A DNA stretch of 64,000 bases from Clostridiales bacterium (lineage in GTDB: Bacteria; Bacillota; Clostridia; Saccharofermentanales; Saccharofermentanaceae). The stretch lies in assembly GCA_017545245.1 (NCBI GenBank), contig JAFWPB010000007.1:100592-164591 (forward strand), in the 5' to 3' direction. Made by a program: the position numbers and the translations under genes. Below the pieces are notes generated by a model. That model was not told where the DNA came from and did not search any database. It saw only the letters and a program-made list of their open reading frames with translations. This document shows positions 43,822 to 52,643 of the stretch, piece by piece (the stretch's first letter is position 1; every line of letters begins with the position of its first letter).

Positions 43822-46059
43822 ATGAAGAAGATTTGGAAATCAATATTACTCTTTCTTTTATCAATGACAATGATTCTTCCGATGTGTACTTCTTGCAAGA
43901 AAGAAGAGTCGCAGTCGGTAGAGAGTAAAGGCGGTTACTACAATGCCTTTTTTGATATCCCGATAAAAGACGGTTTTGAGACAAAATTAGAGAAAGTATT
44001 TTTCGATGATGGAGCTTTCTCTATCGTTACACTATATACAAGTGCATGCAGAGAGAATAAAACCCTAGAACAGTACACGGATATATACAGGGTAGATGAG
44101 AAGGGAAAACTGCTCTCAACATTAGAAATAACAGGTGCACAAGTCCCATCTGCCATAATCGGGAACACTTTTGCTTTTATCGGATACAGGTTGGATGATT
44201 CTAGAACTACAGCAAGTGCTACTAGTAATCCTCCCCGCCAACAGGCCATAGTTTTTCTAGACAAGAACAGTGGCGACTTCGTTCGGGATATTACTTTGGA
44301 TTATCAGGCAGACAGAATTGCAAGCATTTCAGATGGCTTTATTGTGGTTGGCGGAGGAAAACTGAATCGTTATACGACAGATGGTACGTTACTAAACACA
44401 GTAGAAATTTCTTTTTCTTGTTGTTTGGATGGCGTTCCGGTCTTTGAGGAAAATGGAAAATACTTTGTTGTGGAGGAAACAGCCGATTGGGAATATAACT
44501 ACTACGAAGTGGACTTTTCTACTGGCTCTGTCAGAAAAGTGATTTCCGGAAATGATGCAGGATTAAATAATGCGCGAACCATCTCTGGCAACAGGTATTT
44601 TACGTCCAATGGCGAATATCGTATAGATTGCACTAATCGTCAGGTATTGAGACTTGCCGACTGGAATAACGTAGATATCCGGCCGGAAAAGCGAATGCTC
44701 TATATGCAGCCTGTGTATTATGCGATTGATGATGATCATTTTGCCAGACGGTATATGTATGGTGATGGAACCATGGAATTACTTCTCTTCTCTTATGATA
44801 ACGAGAAAAAAATCTATGCTCGAGAAAAAATAGTATTGGGCGGTTTTGGAATCTATGATGATCTGTCGCTCGGGTGGGCTATCTATGAGTTTAATACGAA
44901 TAACAAAAAATACAAAATTGATATAGATGATTATACCGGGCGTTTTATGAATGATTCCGGAATGGATGTCAGACAAGAACTGCTTCGTCTCATGAAATAC
45001 TTTCAAGAAGGACATACCCCGGATATTTTCTATGGAAACAGTTTTGATTACGAGTATTGGGGACGCAATGGCATGGTGCTCGACTTGATTCCTTTCATTG
45101 AGAAAGATTCTTCATTCTCCCTGGATATCCTTTCAGAAGCAGGGAAACGCTTATTTCTCGATCAGGATGGTCATTGTTATCAGGTTTTTTCCTCTTACCG
45201 TTTGGATGGGTATTTCGGGTTAAAAAGTGTTTTTGATACCATGGAAGATATGAGTTTCGCTGGCTTGGTTCAGTATTCGCAGGATCACGAGATGCTCTTT
45301 AATGGAACAGATGACGCAATCGATCTGGTATCAGGCGTTATTGGACGTAATTACATCGACTTGTTCCCTCCGGTTGAAAATTCAACAGCAATTACGTTGA
45401 GTGAACTTGCCACAGTAATTCGTTGTGCAACTACGATCGGTTCATATCCATTTAGATTCGAACCATCTATGGCGGCCGATGTAAAAAACCGGACTGCGCT
45501 TCTTTACGGTACCAATATAGGTGAATTCGAAACATTTGAAAGTATGGAAAAAACTGTAGGAGAGAGAATGGTGTATGTCGGAATTCCTTCGGTAAAGGAT
45601 TCTCTACGGGTTGCAGAAGCAGGAGGAATTGTTGCTGTTTCCTCTTCTTCCAAGAACCCGGATATATGTTGGGATTTTATCAAGTATATGTTTTCCGAAG
45701 ACGTTCAGAAGACAGTAGCTTTGAACCAGTCCATTCCTGTCCGTCAGGACGTGATCGACACCCTTACCGAGGCATTTCTGCATCCTGAAAAAATAAGCGA
45801 CAGTTCCGTGAAGAGTTTGGTGAAAGGATTCTACCGGACAGAGAAAGCAGGCGGTACAGTTTCTGCTGAACAATGGATCGTGGAAGATTATCTGGCAGCG
45901 ATCAACTCTCCAAACAGGCTGAAAACTTACGACTGGGGTCTATACACCATAATACGGGACGAAGTGAATTCCTACTATTCTCAGAACAGAAGCCCAGAGC
46001 AGATCGCGGACACCTTGTTTAGCAGGATCAAGTTATATGTTGAAGAAAACTACGGTTGA
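43822..46059 (+). CDS. Solute-binding lipoprotein with propeller-like domain (orphan)
   Basis: The 745-residue lipoprotein (lipobox-like MCTSC, Cys ~26) has the same two-part plan as the protein at 30497-32932. A beta-rich N-terminal half (~35-370) contains repeated strands such as DGFIVVGGGKLNRYTTDGTLL and YYEVDFSTGSVRKVI. A C-terminal binding fold follows (~385-745, TPDIFYGNSFDYEYWG, DICWDFIKYMFSEDVQKTVA, SIPVRQDVIDTL). No permease genes adjoin it. It ends the AT-rich group of secreted proteins and may act as a sensor or share permeases encoded elsewhere. Confidence 0.72.
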   Translation: MKKIWKSILLFLLSMTMILPMCTSCKKEESQSVESKGGYYNAFFDIPIKDGFETKLEKVFFDDGAFSIVTLYTSACRENKTLEQYTDIYRVDEKGKLLSTLEITGAQVPSAIIGNTFAFIGYRLDDSRTTASATSNPPRQQAIVFLDKNSGDFVRDITLDYQADRIASISDGFIVVGGGKLNRYTTDGTLLNTVEISFSCCLDGVPVFEENGKYFVVEETADWEYNYYEVDFSTGSVRKVISGNDAGLNNARTISGNRYFTSNGEYRIDCTNRQVLRLADWNNVDIRPEKRMLYMQPVYYAIDDDHFARRYMYGDGTMELLLFSYDNEKKIYAREKIVLGGFGIYDDLSLGWAIYEFNTNNKKYKIDIDDYTGRFMNDSGMDVRQELLRLMKYFQEGHTPDIFYGNSFDYEYWGRNGMVLDLIPFIEKDSSFSLDILSEAGKRLFLDQDGHCYQVFSSYRLDGYFGLKSVFDTMEDMSFAGLVQYSQDHEMLFNGTDDAIDLVSGVIGRNYIDLFPPVENSTAITLSELATVIRCATTIGSYPFRFEPSMAADVKNRTALLYGTNIGEFETFESMEKTVGERMVYVGIPSVKDSLRVAEAGGIVAVSSSSKNPDICWDFIKYMFSEDVQKTVALNQSIPVRQDVIDTLTEAFLHPEKISDSSVKSLVKGFYRTEKAGGTVSAEQWIVEDYLAAINSPNRLKTYDWGLYTIIRDEVNSYYSQNRSPEQIADTLFSRIKLYVEENYG

Positions 46060-46368
46060 TCCTCACTAGTTCTTCCAGTAAAGCCACTCTTTTTCACTAA
46101 GATCCGCATTAAAAAAACAAGTCTTTCTGATATCTTTCAGGACCTGTTTCAAAAGTACACAACAAAACCATTTTCAGTCACTGGAAAATCGTTGTTTTTC
46201 CAGTGCTTTTTCTTATGTCGGAATTTGTTTTCAGTGCTATAATGCGAAACTGTGCGAAAAGAACTTGCCTAAGTTTCTTCTGCACAGAAATGACAGATAT
46301 AAACGCCGCCGCTTTTGCAAAGGTGTAAATAGCGGCAATGAGATGGACTCTTTTGGGAGATACGAATT
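46060..46368 (+). promoter_or_regulatory. 309-bp gap with hairpin and extended -10 promoter for the antiporter
   Basis: No gene is visible. An inverted repeat CACTGGAAAA...TTTTTCCAGTG (46179-46205) is followed by CTTTTTCTT and may terminate the upstream operon. An extended -10 box TGCTATAAT lies at 46235-46243, 126 bp before the ATG at 46369. A weak -35 (TTATGT) precedes it. One AAAAGCACT motif overlaps the hairpin end (46202-46210). Confidence 0.5.
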
Positions 46369-47640
46369 ATGAACAACATGCTCATGAGCCTGGCTTTAGT
46401 ATTGCTTATTGGTTTCTGCATCAGCGGAATCTTTAAAAAGCTGCATATTCCGTCCCTTCTGGGACTTATCATCACAGGTATCGTGCTCGGTCCGTCCGTC
46501 TTGAATCTTCTAGACCCGAAGATCCTGTCGATCTCGTCCGAGCTTCGAGAGATTGCGCTGATCGTTATTCTTTTCCGCGCAGGTCTAAGTCTGGATATCA
46601 GCGATATGAAGAAGATCGGACGTCCGGCTATCATGCTGTGCTTCGTGCCGGCTACATTTGAAATCATCGGTGCTATCGTCCTTGGTCCTGCATGTCTCGG
46701 TCTTTCCCGTGTGGATTCTGCCATTGTTGGCGCCATGCTGGCTGCTGCTTCCCCGGCGATCATTGTGCCGAAGATGCTGTGGCTCATGGAAGAGGGCTAT
46801 GGTACGGACAAGCATATCCCTCAACTCATCATGGCCGGTGCTTCCGCCGACGATATCTACGCCATCGTACTCTTCACCGCCTTCATCGGCATGAGCAAGG
46901 GTGACGGCATCTCCGCCTGGACCATCGTATCGATCCCGATCTCCATCGTGACCGGTCTTGCTGTCGGTATCGTGTTCGGCATCGTGATCAGTCAGATCTT
47001 CAGACGTATCCATCTCCGTGATACTGTCAAGATCCTGCTTTGTTTTGGACTTTCCTTCCTGTTCGTCGGATGCGAATCCTTTATTTCGAAATACGTCCCC
47101 TTCTCAGGACTTCTGGCCGTCATGGCTCTGGGCGGAGCGATCCTGAACCGCCGTGCGACCGTGGCCAAGCGTCTCTCCGTCAAGATCTCCAAGATCTGGG
47201 TCGGTGCCGAACTTCTGCTGTTTGTCATGCTGGGGTCTGCCGTTGAGATCAAGGCTCTGCTCTCTGCAGGTCTGGGTTCTGTCCTCCTGATCTTAGGCGC
47301 GCTTTTGTTCCGTTCGGTCGGCGTCATCGTCAGTCTTCTTGGTTCCGGTCTCACCTGGAAAGAGATCCTTTACTGTGACGTCGCCTATTTCCCGAAAGCA
47401 ACCGTTCAGGCAGCCGTTGGTGCGATTCCTCTGGCGCAGGGTCTCCTCTGCGGTATGATGGTCCTGACGACCGCTGTTCTCTCGATCCTTATCACCGCGC
47501 CTCTTGGTGCGATCCTGATGGACCTGACCGTCAAAAAATGTCTCAAACGTAGTAAGAACCCGCGGGAGCTTTCGAGCCGGAACCCCGGACTCAATCTTCC
47601 TCCGGAAGAACAGGCTTCCCAGTTGACGGGAAAGCTTTAA
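46369..47640 (+). CDS. Cation:proton antiporter (CPA family)
   Basis: The 423-residue membrane protein has 12-13 transmembrane segments and exchanges Na+ or K+ for protons. The pattern HIPSLLGLIITGIVLGPSVL at ~25-44, with the central ASADDIYAIVLF carrying the conserved Asp pair (~160), is typical of the sodium/hydrogen exchanger fold (NhaP/CPA1-CPA2). No regulatory RCK domain follows; the C-terminal 35 residues are charged. GGGAG precedes the ATG. It appears monocistronic. Confidence 0.9.
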   Translation: MNNMLMSLALVLLIGFCISGIFKKLHIPSLLGLIITGIVLGPSVLNLLDPKILSISSELREIALIVILFRAGLSLDISDMKKIGRPAIMLCFVPATFEIIGAIVLGPACLGLSRVDSAIVGAMLAAASPAIIVPKMLWLMEEGYGTDKHIPQLIMAGASADDIYAIVLFTAFIGMSKGDGISAWTIVSIPISIVTGLAVGIVFGIVISQIFRRIHLRDTVKILLCFGLSFLFVGCESFISKYVPFSGLLAVMALGGAILNRRATVAKRLSVKISKIWVGAELLLFVMLGSAVEIKALLSAGLGSVLLILGALLFRSVGVIVSLLGSGLTWKEILYCDVAYFPKATVQAAVGAIPLAQGLLCGMMVLTTAVLSILITAPLGAILMDLTVKKCLKRSKNPRELSSRNPGLNLPPEEQASQLTGKL

Positions 47641-47735
47641 AATCTTCGATGCCGTTTCTCGGCGCTAGGTCCTCGGCGCTTCGCACCTGCGGAAGCGCGC
47701 CTCAAATCGGCTTCGAAAGATCCGTAAAGGCACAG

Positions 47736-47764
47736 TTGACGGATAGGGATTTGATACCTACACT
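47736..47764 (+). promoter_or_regulatory. Predicted promoter of the larA-like gene
   Basis: TTGACG and TACACT are separated by 17 bp. The -10 box ends 47 bp before the ATG at 47812. Confidence 0.5.
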
Positions 47765-47811
47765 AATTAATGTTCGATAATAATACAACTAAGCGATATT
47801 GGAGGCTTCCT

Positions 47812-49062
47812 ATGGAGATTGCATTAGGTTTTGGTAAAGAGAAGATTCCTGTAAATGTGCCGGATAGTCAGGTCATGGCGGTTCTGAAGCCGAATGAAGC
47901 AGAGATTGGCTTGACCGGCAGTGATGAAGTCTATCGTTCCATGCGTGAGCCGATTGGTCTTCCGCCTCTTCGTGAAGTTGTGAAAAAGGGCGAGACTGTT
48001 GCCATTATCACTTCGGACATCACACGTCCTATCCCGAGTTACAAAGTGCTTCCGGCTGTGCTCGACGAACTGTCCGCCGCTGGCATTGAAGATAAAGATA
48101 TCACGATCGTTTTTGCGCTCGGATCCCACGGTGGCCACACCGAAGAGCGTATGCGTTACATGGTTGGCGACGCGGTGTATGACCGTATCCGCTGCATCGA
48201 TTCCGATGTCAATGACGCTGTGCACGTCGGCACCACGTCCCGTGGTACTCCGGTCGATATCTTCCGCCCTGTTGTAGAAGCTGACCGCCGCATCTGCCTC
48301 GGCAATATCGAATACCACTACTTCGCCGGATACAGCGGAGGCTACAAGGCCATCATGCCAGGCGTTTCCACATGGGACGCCATCCAGCACAACCACAGTG
48401 CGATGGTCGAAGAAGCAGCCTGTGCCGGTCGTCTCGAAGGCAACCCGGTCCGTGAAGATATTGAAGAATCCGGAAAGATCCTGGGTGTCGACTATATCGT
48501 TAACGTCGTCCTCGATGCCAAGAAAGAAATCATCAGAAGCTTCGCCGGCGACCCGATCCTTGCTCATCGTGAAGGCTGCAAATTCCTCGATTCTTTCTAC
48601 AAAGTCAGCATCCCTGAAAAGGCCGACATCGTCATTGTTTCCGCGGGCGGTTTCCCGAAGGACATCAATATGTATCAGGCGCAAAAAGCACTGGACAACG
48701 CGAAGCATGCTGTTAAGGATGGTGGCATCATCGTATGGATCGCTTCCTGCAAGGAAGGCCTCGGCGAGCACCACTTCGAGCAGTGGCTCACGGGACACGA
48801 GAAGAGTTCCGACATGATCACCCACATTAAGACCGATTTTGTCCTCGGTGGACATAAGGCCGCAGCTATCGCGATGGTACTGGAAAAGGCCCGTATCTTC
48901 TTTGTTTCCGATCTCGAGCACGACTTCGTCAAGCGCGTCTTCTTAGAGCCGTACTCTGACATTCAGACTGCGATCAACGACGCAATCAAGATCAAAGGCT
49001 CTGACGCCAAGATCGTCGTCATGCCATATGGTGGATCCACACTTCCGAAGGTTGCCGAGTAA
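47812..49062 (+). CDS. larA: LarA family nickel-pincer racemase (lactate racemase-like)
   Basis: The 416-residue enzyme of the LarA family racemises lactate or another 2-hydroxy acid using a nickel-pincer nucleotide bound to a Lys. Signature segments are ITSDITRPIPSYKVLP (~62), ALGSHGGHTEERMRYMVG with the active-site His pair (~102) and EYHYFAGYSGGYKAIMPGV with the cofactor Lys (~178). The ATG at 47812 has GGAGG 5 bases upstream and is preferred over one 42 bases earlier. The larB/C/E cofactor genes are not in the window, and LarA homologues act on various hydroxy acids, so the substrate is open. Confidence 0.87.
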   Translation: MEIALGFGKEKIPVNVPDSQVMAVLKPNEAEIGLTGSDEVYRSMREPIGLPPLREVVKKGETVAIITSDITRPIPSYKVLPAVLDELSAAGIEDKDITIVFALGSHGGHTEERMRYMVGDAVYDRIRCIDSDVNDAVHVGTTSRGTPVDIFRPVVEADRRICLGNIEYHYFAGYSGGYKAIMPGVSTWDAIQHNHSAMVEEAACAGRLEGNPVREDIEESGKILGVDYIVNVVLDAKKEIIRSFAGDPILAHREGCKFLDSFYKVSIPEKADIVIVSAGGFPKDINMYQAQKALDNAKHAVKDGGIIVWIASCKEGLGEHHFEQWLTGHEKSSDMITHIKTDFVLGGHKAAAIAMVLEKARIFFVSDLEHDFVKRVFLEPYSDIQTAINDAIKIKGSDAKIVVMPYGGSTLPKVAE

Positions 49063-49110
49063 ACCCGTATCCGTTGATCAGATATCAGATAAAACAACAT
49101 ATAACGAAAA

Positions 49111-49590
49111 GGGGCGTCTCAAAAGTGATTTGATATCACACAGCGAGACAACCCATTGCAGATAAGTCGCAAATCCAAATTTGGCCGATAGCAACTTACA
49201 TAAGTGGCATTACAGTATAGCTGCCCGAAAAGTCGAATTTATACTGTAAAAACAGGCTCGATCCAAGGGCGATTACAGTACTGGAAAGAAAAAAGTGCTT
49301 TTTATACTGTAATTGTCAAAGATTTATCTCGAAAAGAGCTTGATTTTACAGTATTTTCCACGTTTTTTTGTATTTGTACTGTAATGGGTTTTCATTACAG
49401 TATAGCGAGATAAAAAACGCGATTTATACTGTAATGAATTCCGCATAGTCGTGCGTGCCTTATCCTTTGGCAAAAGCACTGGGCCCCAGTTTGTCCAGCC
49501 TTCTGTGCTCGAAAAGCACTTGCCCGCAGCTTGCGCTGCCAGCCCTGCTTGAAAGCATTAGCGAAGACATCTGCTTTGAGACAGCGCCTT
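49111..49590. repeat. Gene-end element C: phased palindrome array with TTACAGTA half-sites
   Basis: This ~480-bp element fills the convergent gap between larA and the phosphoesterase gene; no ORF is visible. It begins with GGGGCGTCTCAAAAGTGAT (hairpin to 49147), then a 36-bp TAAGTCG unit (49163-49198, right half-site CAACTTA). Four 39-40 bp units TTACAGTA...TACTGTAA follow at 49210-49249, 49273-49312, 49346-49384 and 49395-49434. Centre-to-centre steps are about 49, 63, 72.5 and 49.5 bp. The right shoulder (49460-49590) carries two AAAAGCACT motifs and ends in GAGACAGCGCC; reversed, it is clearly related to the left shoulder of element A. Confidence 0.78.
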
Positions 49591-49592
49591 CT

Positions 49593-50084
49593 TTATATTA
49601 GTTTCAGTTTTACATCTACCGACTCGTCATCGCCGACGGTCAGGATCGCGTAACCGCCGCGCATCAGTGCGCCGCCATTGATAAAGCGGATGCCGTTTTC
49701 TGTCGTATCCACGGCACGATGTGTATGCCCGTAAATCACGATGTCACAGTTCTTTTGCCGCGCCGTCTCGCCCATGAGCGTATGGTCGCCGCGCCCCGGA
49801 AACAGATGTCCGTGGGTGAGAAATACCCGATGCGTCTCGGATATCGGAAAAGCCAGGATCGGAGGAAGCTGTGCCGCAGTAAAAGTGTATCGGTCGCAAT
49901 TTCCGCATACCATGTAGATGTCGCATCTCCGGTTGTTTGCACGCACAAGATTCTCAATATCATGCGTTTCCATCTGCAGGTCTCCCGCCACAATCACACC
50001 ATCCAGCGGCGACTCATGCATCACAACATAGCGGAGAATGTCCTCACGCTCATGGATATCTGAACACACAAGATACTTTTTCAT
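49593..50084 (-). CDS. Metallophosphoesterase of the YfcE/MJ0936 type
   Basis: The 163-residue enzyme has the full calcineurin-like metal-binding set: SDIHER (~8), VAGDLQ (~33), CGNCDRY (~62), LTHGHLF (~90) and YGHTHRAVD (~118), plus the family ending FINGGALMRGGYAIL. Proteins of this size hydrolyse phosphodiesters in vitro; the physiological substrate is unknown. GGAGG precedes the ATG. It lies 64 bp after the radical SAM gene on the same strand and may be co-transcribed, but a functional link is not evident. Confidence 0.9.
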   Translation of the reverse strand: MKKYLVCSDIHEREDILRYVVMHESPLDGVIVAGDLQMETHDIENLVRANNRRCDIYMVCGNCDRYTFTAAQLPPILAFPISETHRVFLTHGHLFPGRGDHTLMGETARQKNCDIVIYGHTHRAVDTTENGIRFINGGALMRGGYAILTVGDDESVDVKLKLI

Positions 50085-50147
50085 GCATTTCCTCCATGCA
50101 TAGATACGGAATTTACCAGTAAAGTGTGGGAACTTAAAAGCGGATGC

Positions 50148-51326
50148 TTATTCTTTATACATCCTCTCCACAAACGCTGTATTTTCCGGGCGGATCAGTT
50201 CTGATGCGGCTTTATCCGCCAGACGGATGATCAGTTTTTCATATTCACACTGAAGAGCGGACACCTTATCCAGGCAGCCGGTATGCCCGTGGTTGGCGCA
50301 TGCGCAGGTGTGATGGCAGCGGGACCGGATCGCGCATTCCTTGCAGTCCTCCGGCTCGATCCTTCTGGCTTCAAGATCACGGAGTTTTGCCACATCGATA
50401 CCGGAAGCGAGGTCGCCTGCTGCAAACTCTTCTTTACCGATAAAGTGGTTGCAAGGATAATATTTCCCATCGACATCCACCATGACCTTCTTTCTTCCGA
50501 AGTGGCATGTCGGGTTGTCTGCATCCTTCTGACAGATGAATCTCCGGATCTTGTTTTCAAAAGGAACGATCCTGAATTGTTCCTCGCCGCGATTCCACTC
50601 TTCGTACATCGCCTCCACTTTCTCCATCTCAGAAGAAAGCACTTCGAAACATTCATCTGTCCAGTCCACACGGCCGCCATGAGCCAGCGTGATATTGACG
50701 GTGCGCACGCCCTTTTCATGGAAGAAACGGATCGACTCCGAAACCGTGCCCGCATATTTCGGATGTACGGTCATCATGATGATCGTGCCCGGGAAATGGG
50801 AAAGCATGAGATCCAGCTTCTCGTCCACTTTTTCGCGGGTAGGATTTCCGCCCCGGTCGTGACGGACCGGATCCTGTGCAGCGCCGTCATGCGACAGCGC
50901 CAGGAGAATATTTCTCTTCTTTGCAAACTCGATAAAATCCTCATCCAGGAGCGTGCCATTGGTCGTAATCTCATAGAGCACTTTCGCGCCAAGTTCCTGT
51001 CCGATCGTAGCGTACGAATAGTTTACGACCTGACGGATCAAGTCCTTTTGGAGAAGAGGCTCGCCACCATAAAAGGAAATCTGCGCCTGATTATCTACGC
51101 GGCAGGAATTGTTCTGCGGGGCCGTAGGTGCCGGCACGCCCGCCATCACTGCACCTTGAAGATGCACAGTCGAAGCGGCAGTCTGCTCAAAAAGCATCCG
51201 CGTCTGCAGCTCGTCTACCGCCGTTTTGGCAGTTTCAAAAGACATCGCCTTATCTTCATGACACTGCAAGCAGTAGTCACAGTCGAAATTACACTGGTGG
51301 GTGACAACTAGAGTTAATCTATGCAT
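50148..51326 (-). CDS. Radical SAM/SPASM protein next to a small lipoprotein
   Basis: The 392-residue enzyme has the radical SAM cluster motif CNFDCDYC (CX3CX2C, ~13-20), the SAM-binding SFYGGEPLLQ (~88) and TTNGTLL (~120). A C-terminal SPASM domain provides auxiliary iron-sulfur ligands (CHFGRKK...GKYYPCNHF and CKECAIRSRCHHTCACANHG, ~285-355). This is the architecture of enzymes that modify peptides or activate sulfatases. An insert (~38-80) separates the first motif from GGEP. It starts 34 bp after the stop of a 145-residue lipoprotein, its best candidate substrate. No known subfamily could be assigned with confidence. Confidence 0.85.
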   Translation of the reverse strand: MHRLTLVVTHQCNFDCDYCLQCHEDKAMSFETAKTAVDELQTRMLFEQTAASTVHLQGAVMAGVPAPTAPQNNSCRVDNQAQISFYGGEPLLQKDLIRQVVNYSYATIGQELGAKVLYEITTNGTLLDEDFIEFAKKRNILLALSHDGAAQDPVRHDRGGNPTREKVDEKLDLMLSHFPGTIIMMTVHPKYAGTVSESIRFFHEKGVRTVNITLAHGGRVDWTDECFEVLSSEMEKVEAMYEEWNRGEEQFRIVPFENKIRRFICQKDADNPTCHFGRKKVMVDVDGKYYPCNHFIGKEEFAAGDLASGIDVAKLRDLEARRIEPEDCKECAIRSRCHHTCACANHGHTGCLDKVSALQCEYEKLIIRLADKAASELIRPENTAFVERMYKE

Positions 51327-51359
51327 GTTCCATCTTCTTTCCGATCCTATATCCGGGAA

Positions 51360-51797
51360 TCAGGCATCGGTCGCCTCTGTCTCGGAGATATAAGCGACAT
51401 CACCGGACAATTCCATGTCAGTAGACACCGTCTCTTCTCCTTCTAGTTCCGGCTCCGTGCATGCCGTTTCTTCGCCCATGAGCACATAAGATTCTGTCGT
51501 GTTCTCGATCTCACCTTCGATGATCGGGCCATCTGTTTCTCCCTGGATCTGGACCGTTGTTTCTCCGGCCAGTTCTCCACCGAAAATGCTGTCAAAGAAA
51601 TCTCCGATGCCTTCCAAGAAACCATTTGATCTGGAAGAACCGGCGTCGCTTCCACATCCGGCCGTAAGTGCCATGGATGCCGTAAGCGCTGTTACTGCAG
51701 CGATTTTCGTCACTTTGGATTTTGTGCTATAGTTTCTGACCTGATTCAGTGTCGGATACACCGGACGGTCTTGATTATTCAAAGGTTGCTTTTTCAT
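51360..51797 (-). CDS. Small lipoprotein, candidate substrate of the adjacent radical SAM enzyme
   Basis: The 145-residue protein starts with an unusually long polar leader (MKKQPLNNQDRPVYPTLNQV and onwards, ~1-33). The hydrophobic signal segment and the lipobox LTAGC (Cys ~50) come after it. The mature part is a very acidic, Glu/Thr/Gly-rich chain with a repeated EGE motif and one further Cys (ETACTEPE). The ATG at 51797 has AGGAGG 8 bases upstream; a GTG two codons earlier is too close to it. A polar segment ahead of the signal peptide looks like a recognition leader for a maturation enzyme. Function unknown. Confidence 0.65.
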   Translation of the reverse strand: MKKQPLNNQDRPVYPTLNQVRNYSTKSKVTKIAAVTALTASMALTAGCGSDAGSSRSNGFLEGIGDFFDSIFGGELAGETTVQIQGETDGPIIEGEIENTTESYVLMGEETACTEPELEGEETVSTDMELSGDVAYISETEATDA

Positions 51798-51884
51798 TTT
51801 CACGCCCTCCTTTTTGCTCTTACAATAATTAGACGAGCAAAACTGACGATCTGTTGCAAAAATGCAGGAAACTCTTTTTCTACC

Positions 51885-52643
51885 CTAATTATGACTGGAA
51901 CGGATCTGAATAGCAATACCTGCACCGATCATGGCCGCCCATACGAAAAAGGACACCCAGACATTATCGACACCCTGCTTCACGACCGGATCGAGGAAAG
52001 ACGGGAGTTTCTCCCATGAATAAAGGAGTCCTGCCGTCGTGACAAAAGCATCGCGGATGATATCAGCGCCGATAACCGCGGTGATGACTTTAATGGCTGG
52101 TTCCTGAAGGATGCAGATCAGGATGCCTACGAGGATACCGATCAGGATCGCGATCAGGCACACTGCAAGAAACTTCTCCCACTCGTTGTTTCCGGGAATA
52201 TAGGACATCAGGAAGCTGATCTGTTTATCCGTGATCAGGCTCTGGGAAGCCTCGGATGCCTCCGTCAGTTTAGCCACGGTATTCGGGGAAAACGTGATAA
52301 AAAGATTCAGGTTCGCCTGCGTCTTTACAATGTACAGGACGAACACCTTCATGATCGTGTACCAGGTGAAAAACATCGACACGAAGAAAAGTGCTTTTTT
52401 ATAGATCGCATAGGAAAGAACGCCGAGCAGGATACCCAGCCCGATGGGGAATGCCGTGCTCCAGATCTCCTGCCAGCCGCTTGGGATCTTCTCCAAAAGC
52501 ACTGCCGCGTTCAGGATGTTGCCGGCCTGGATGCCCATGAAAAAGCCCGCGATCGCCATAGACGCGCGGAAAAGCTTGAATCCGCAGAAGCAAAGCAATA
52601 TGCCGAGTATAAACGCTGCAATCAAAAGCAGATTATCGATCAC
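51885..52643 (-). CDS. Multi-pass membrane protein of unknown function (DUF4203-like)
   Basis: The ~252-residue protein has about seven hydrophobic segments: two at the N-terminus (IAAFILGILLCFCGFKLF, AIAGFFMGIQAGNI), more around 60-110 and four in the C-terminal half. Glycine-rich helices recall DUF4203/TMEM198-type proteins, but the match is loose. I place the start at a GTG (52643) preceded by GGGAG; the longer frame begins with a TTG in the divergent promoter region. It lies 87 bp upstream of the small lipoprotein and radical SAM genes on the same strand, and could be the membrane partner of that system. Confidence 0.6.
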   Translation of the reverse strand: MIDNLLLIAAFILGILLCFCGFKLFRASMAIAGFFMGIQAGNILNAAVLLEKIPSGWQEIWSTAFPIGLGILLGVLSYAIYKKALFFVSMFFTWYTIMKVFVLYIVKTQANLNLFITFSPNTVAKLTEASEASQSLITDKQISFLMSYIPGNNEWEKFLAVCLIAILIGILVGILICILQEPAIKVITAVIGADIIRDAFVTTAGLLYSWEKLPSFLDPVVKQGVDNVWVSFFVWAAMIGAGIAIQIRSSHN

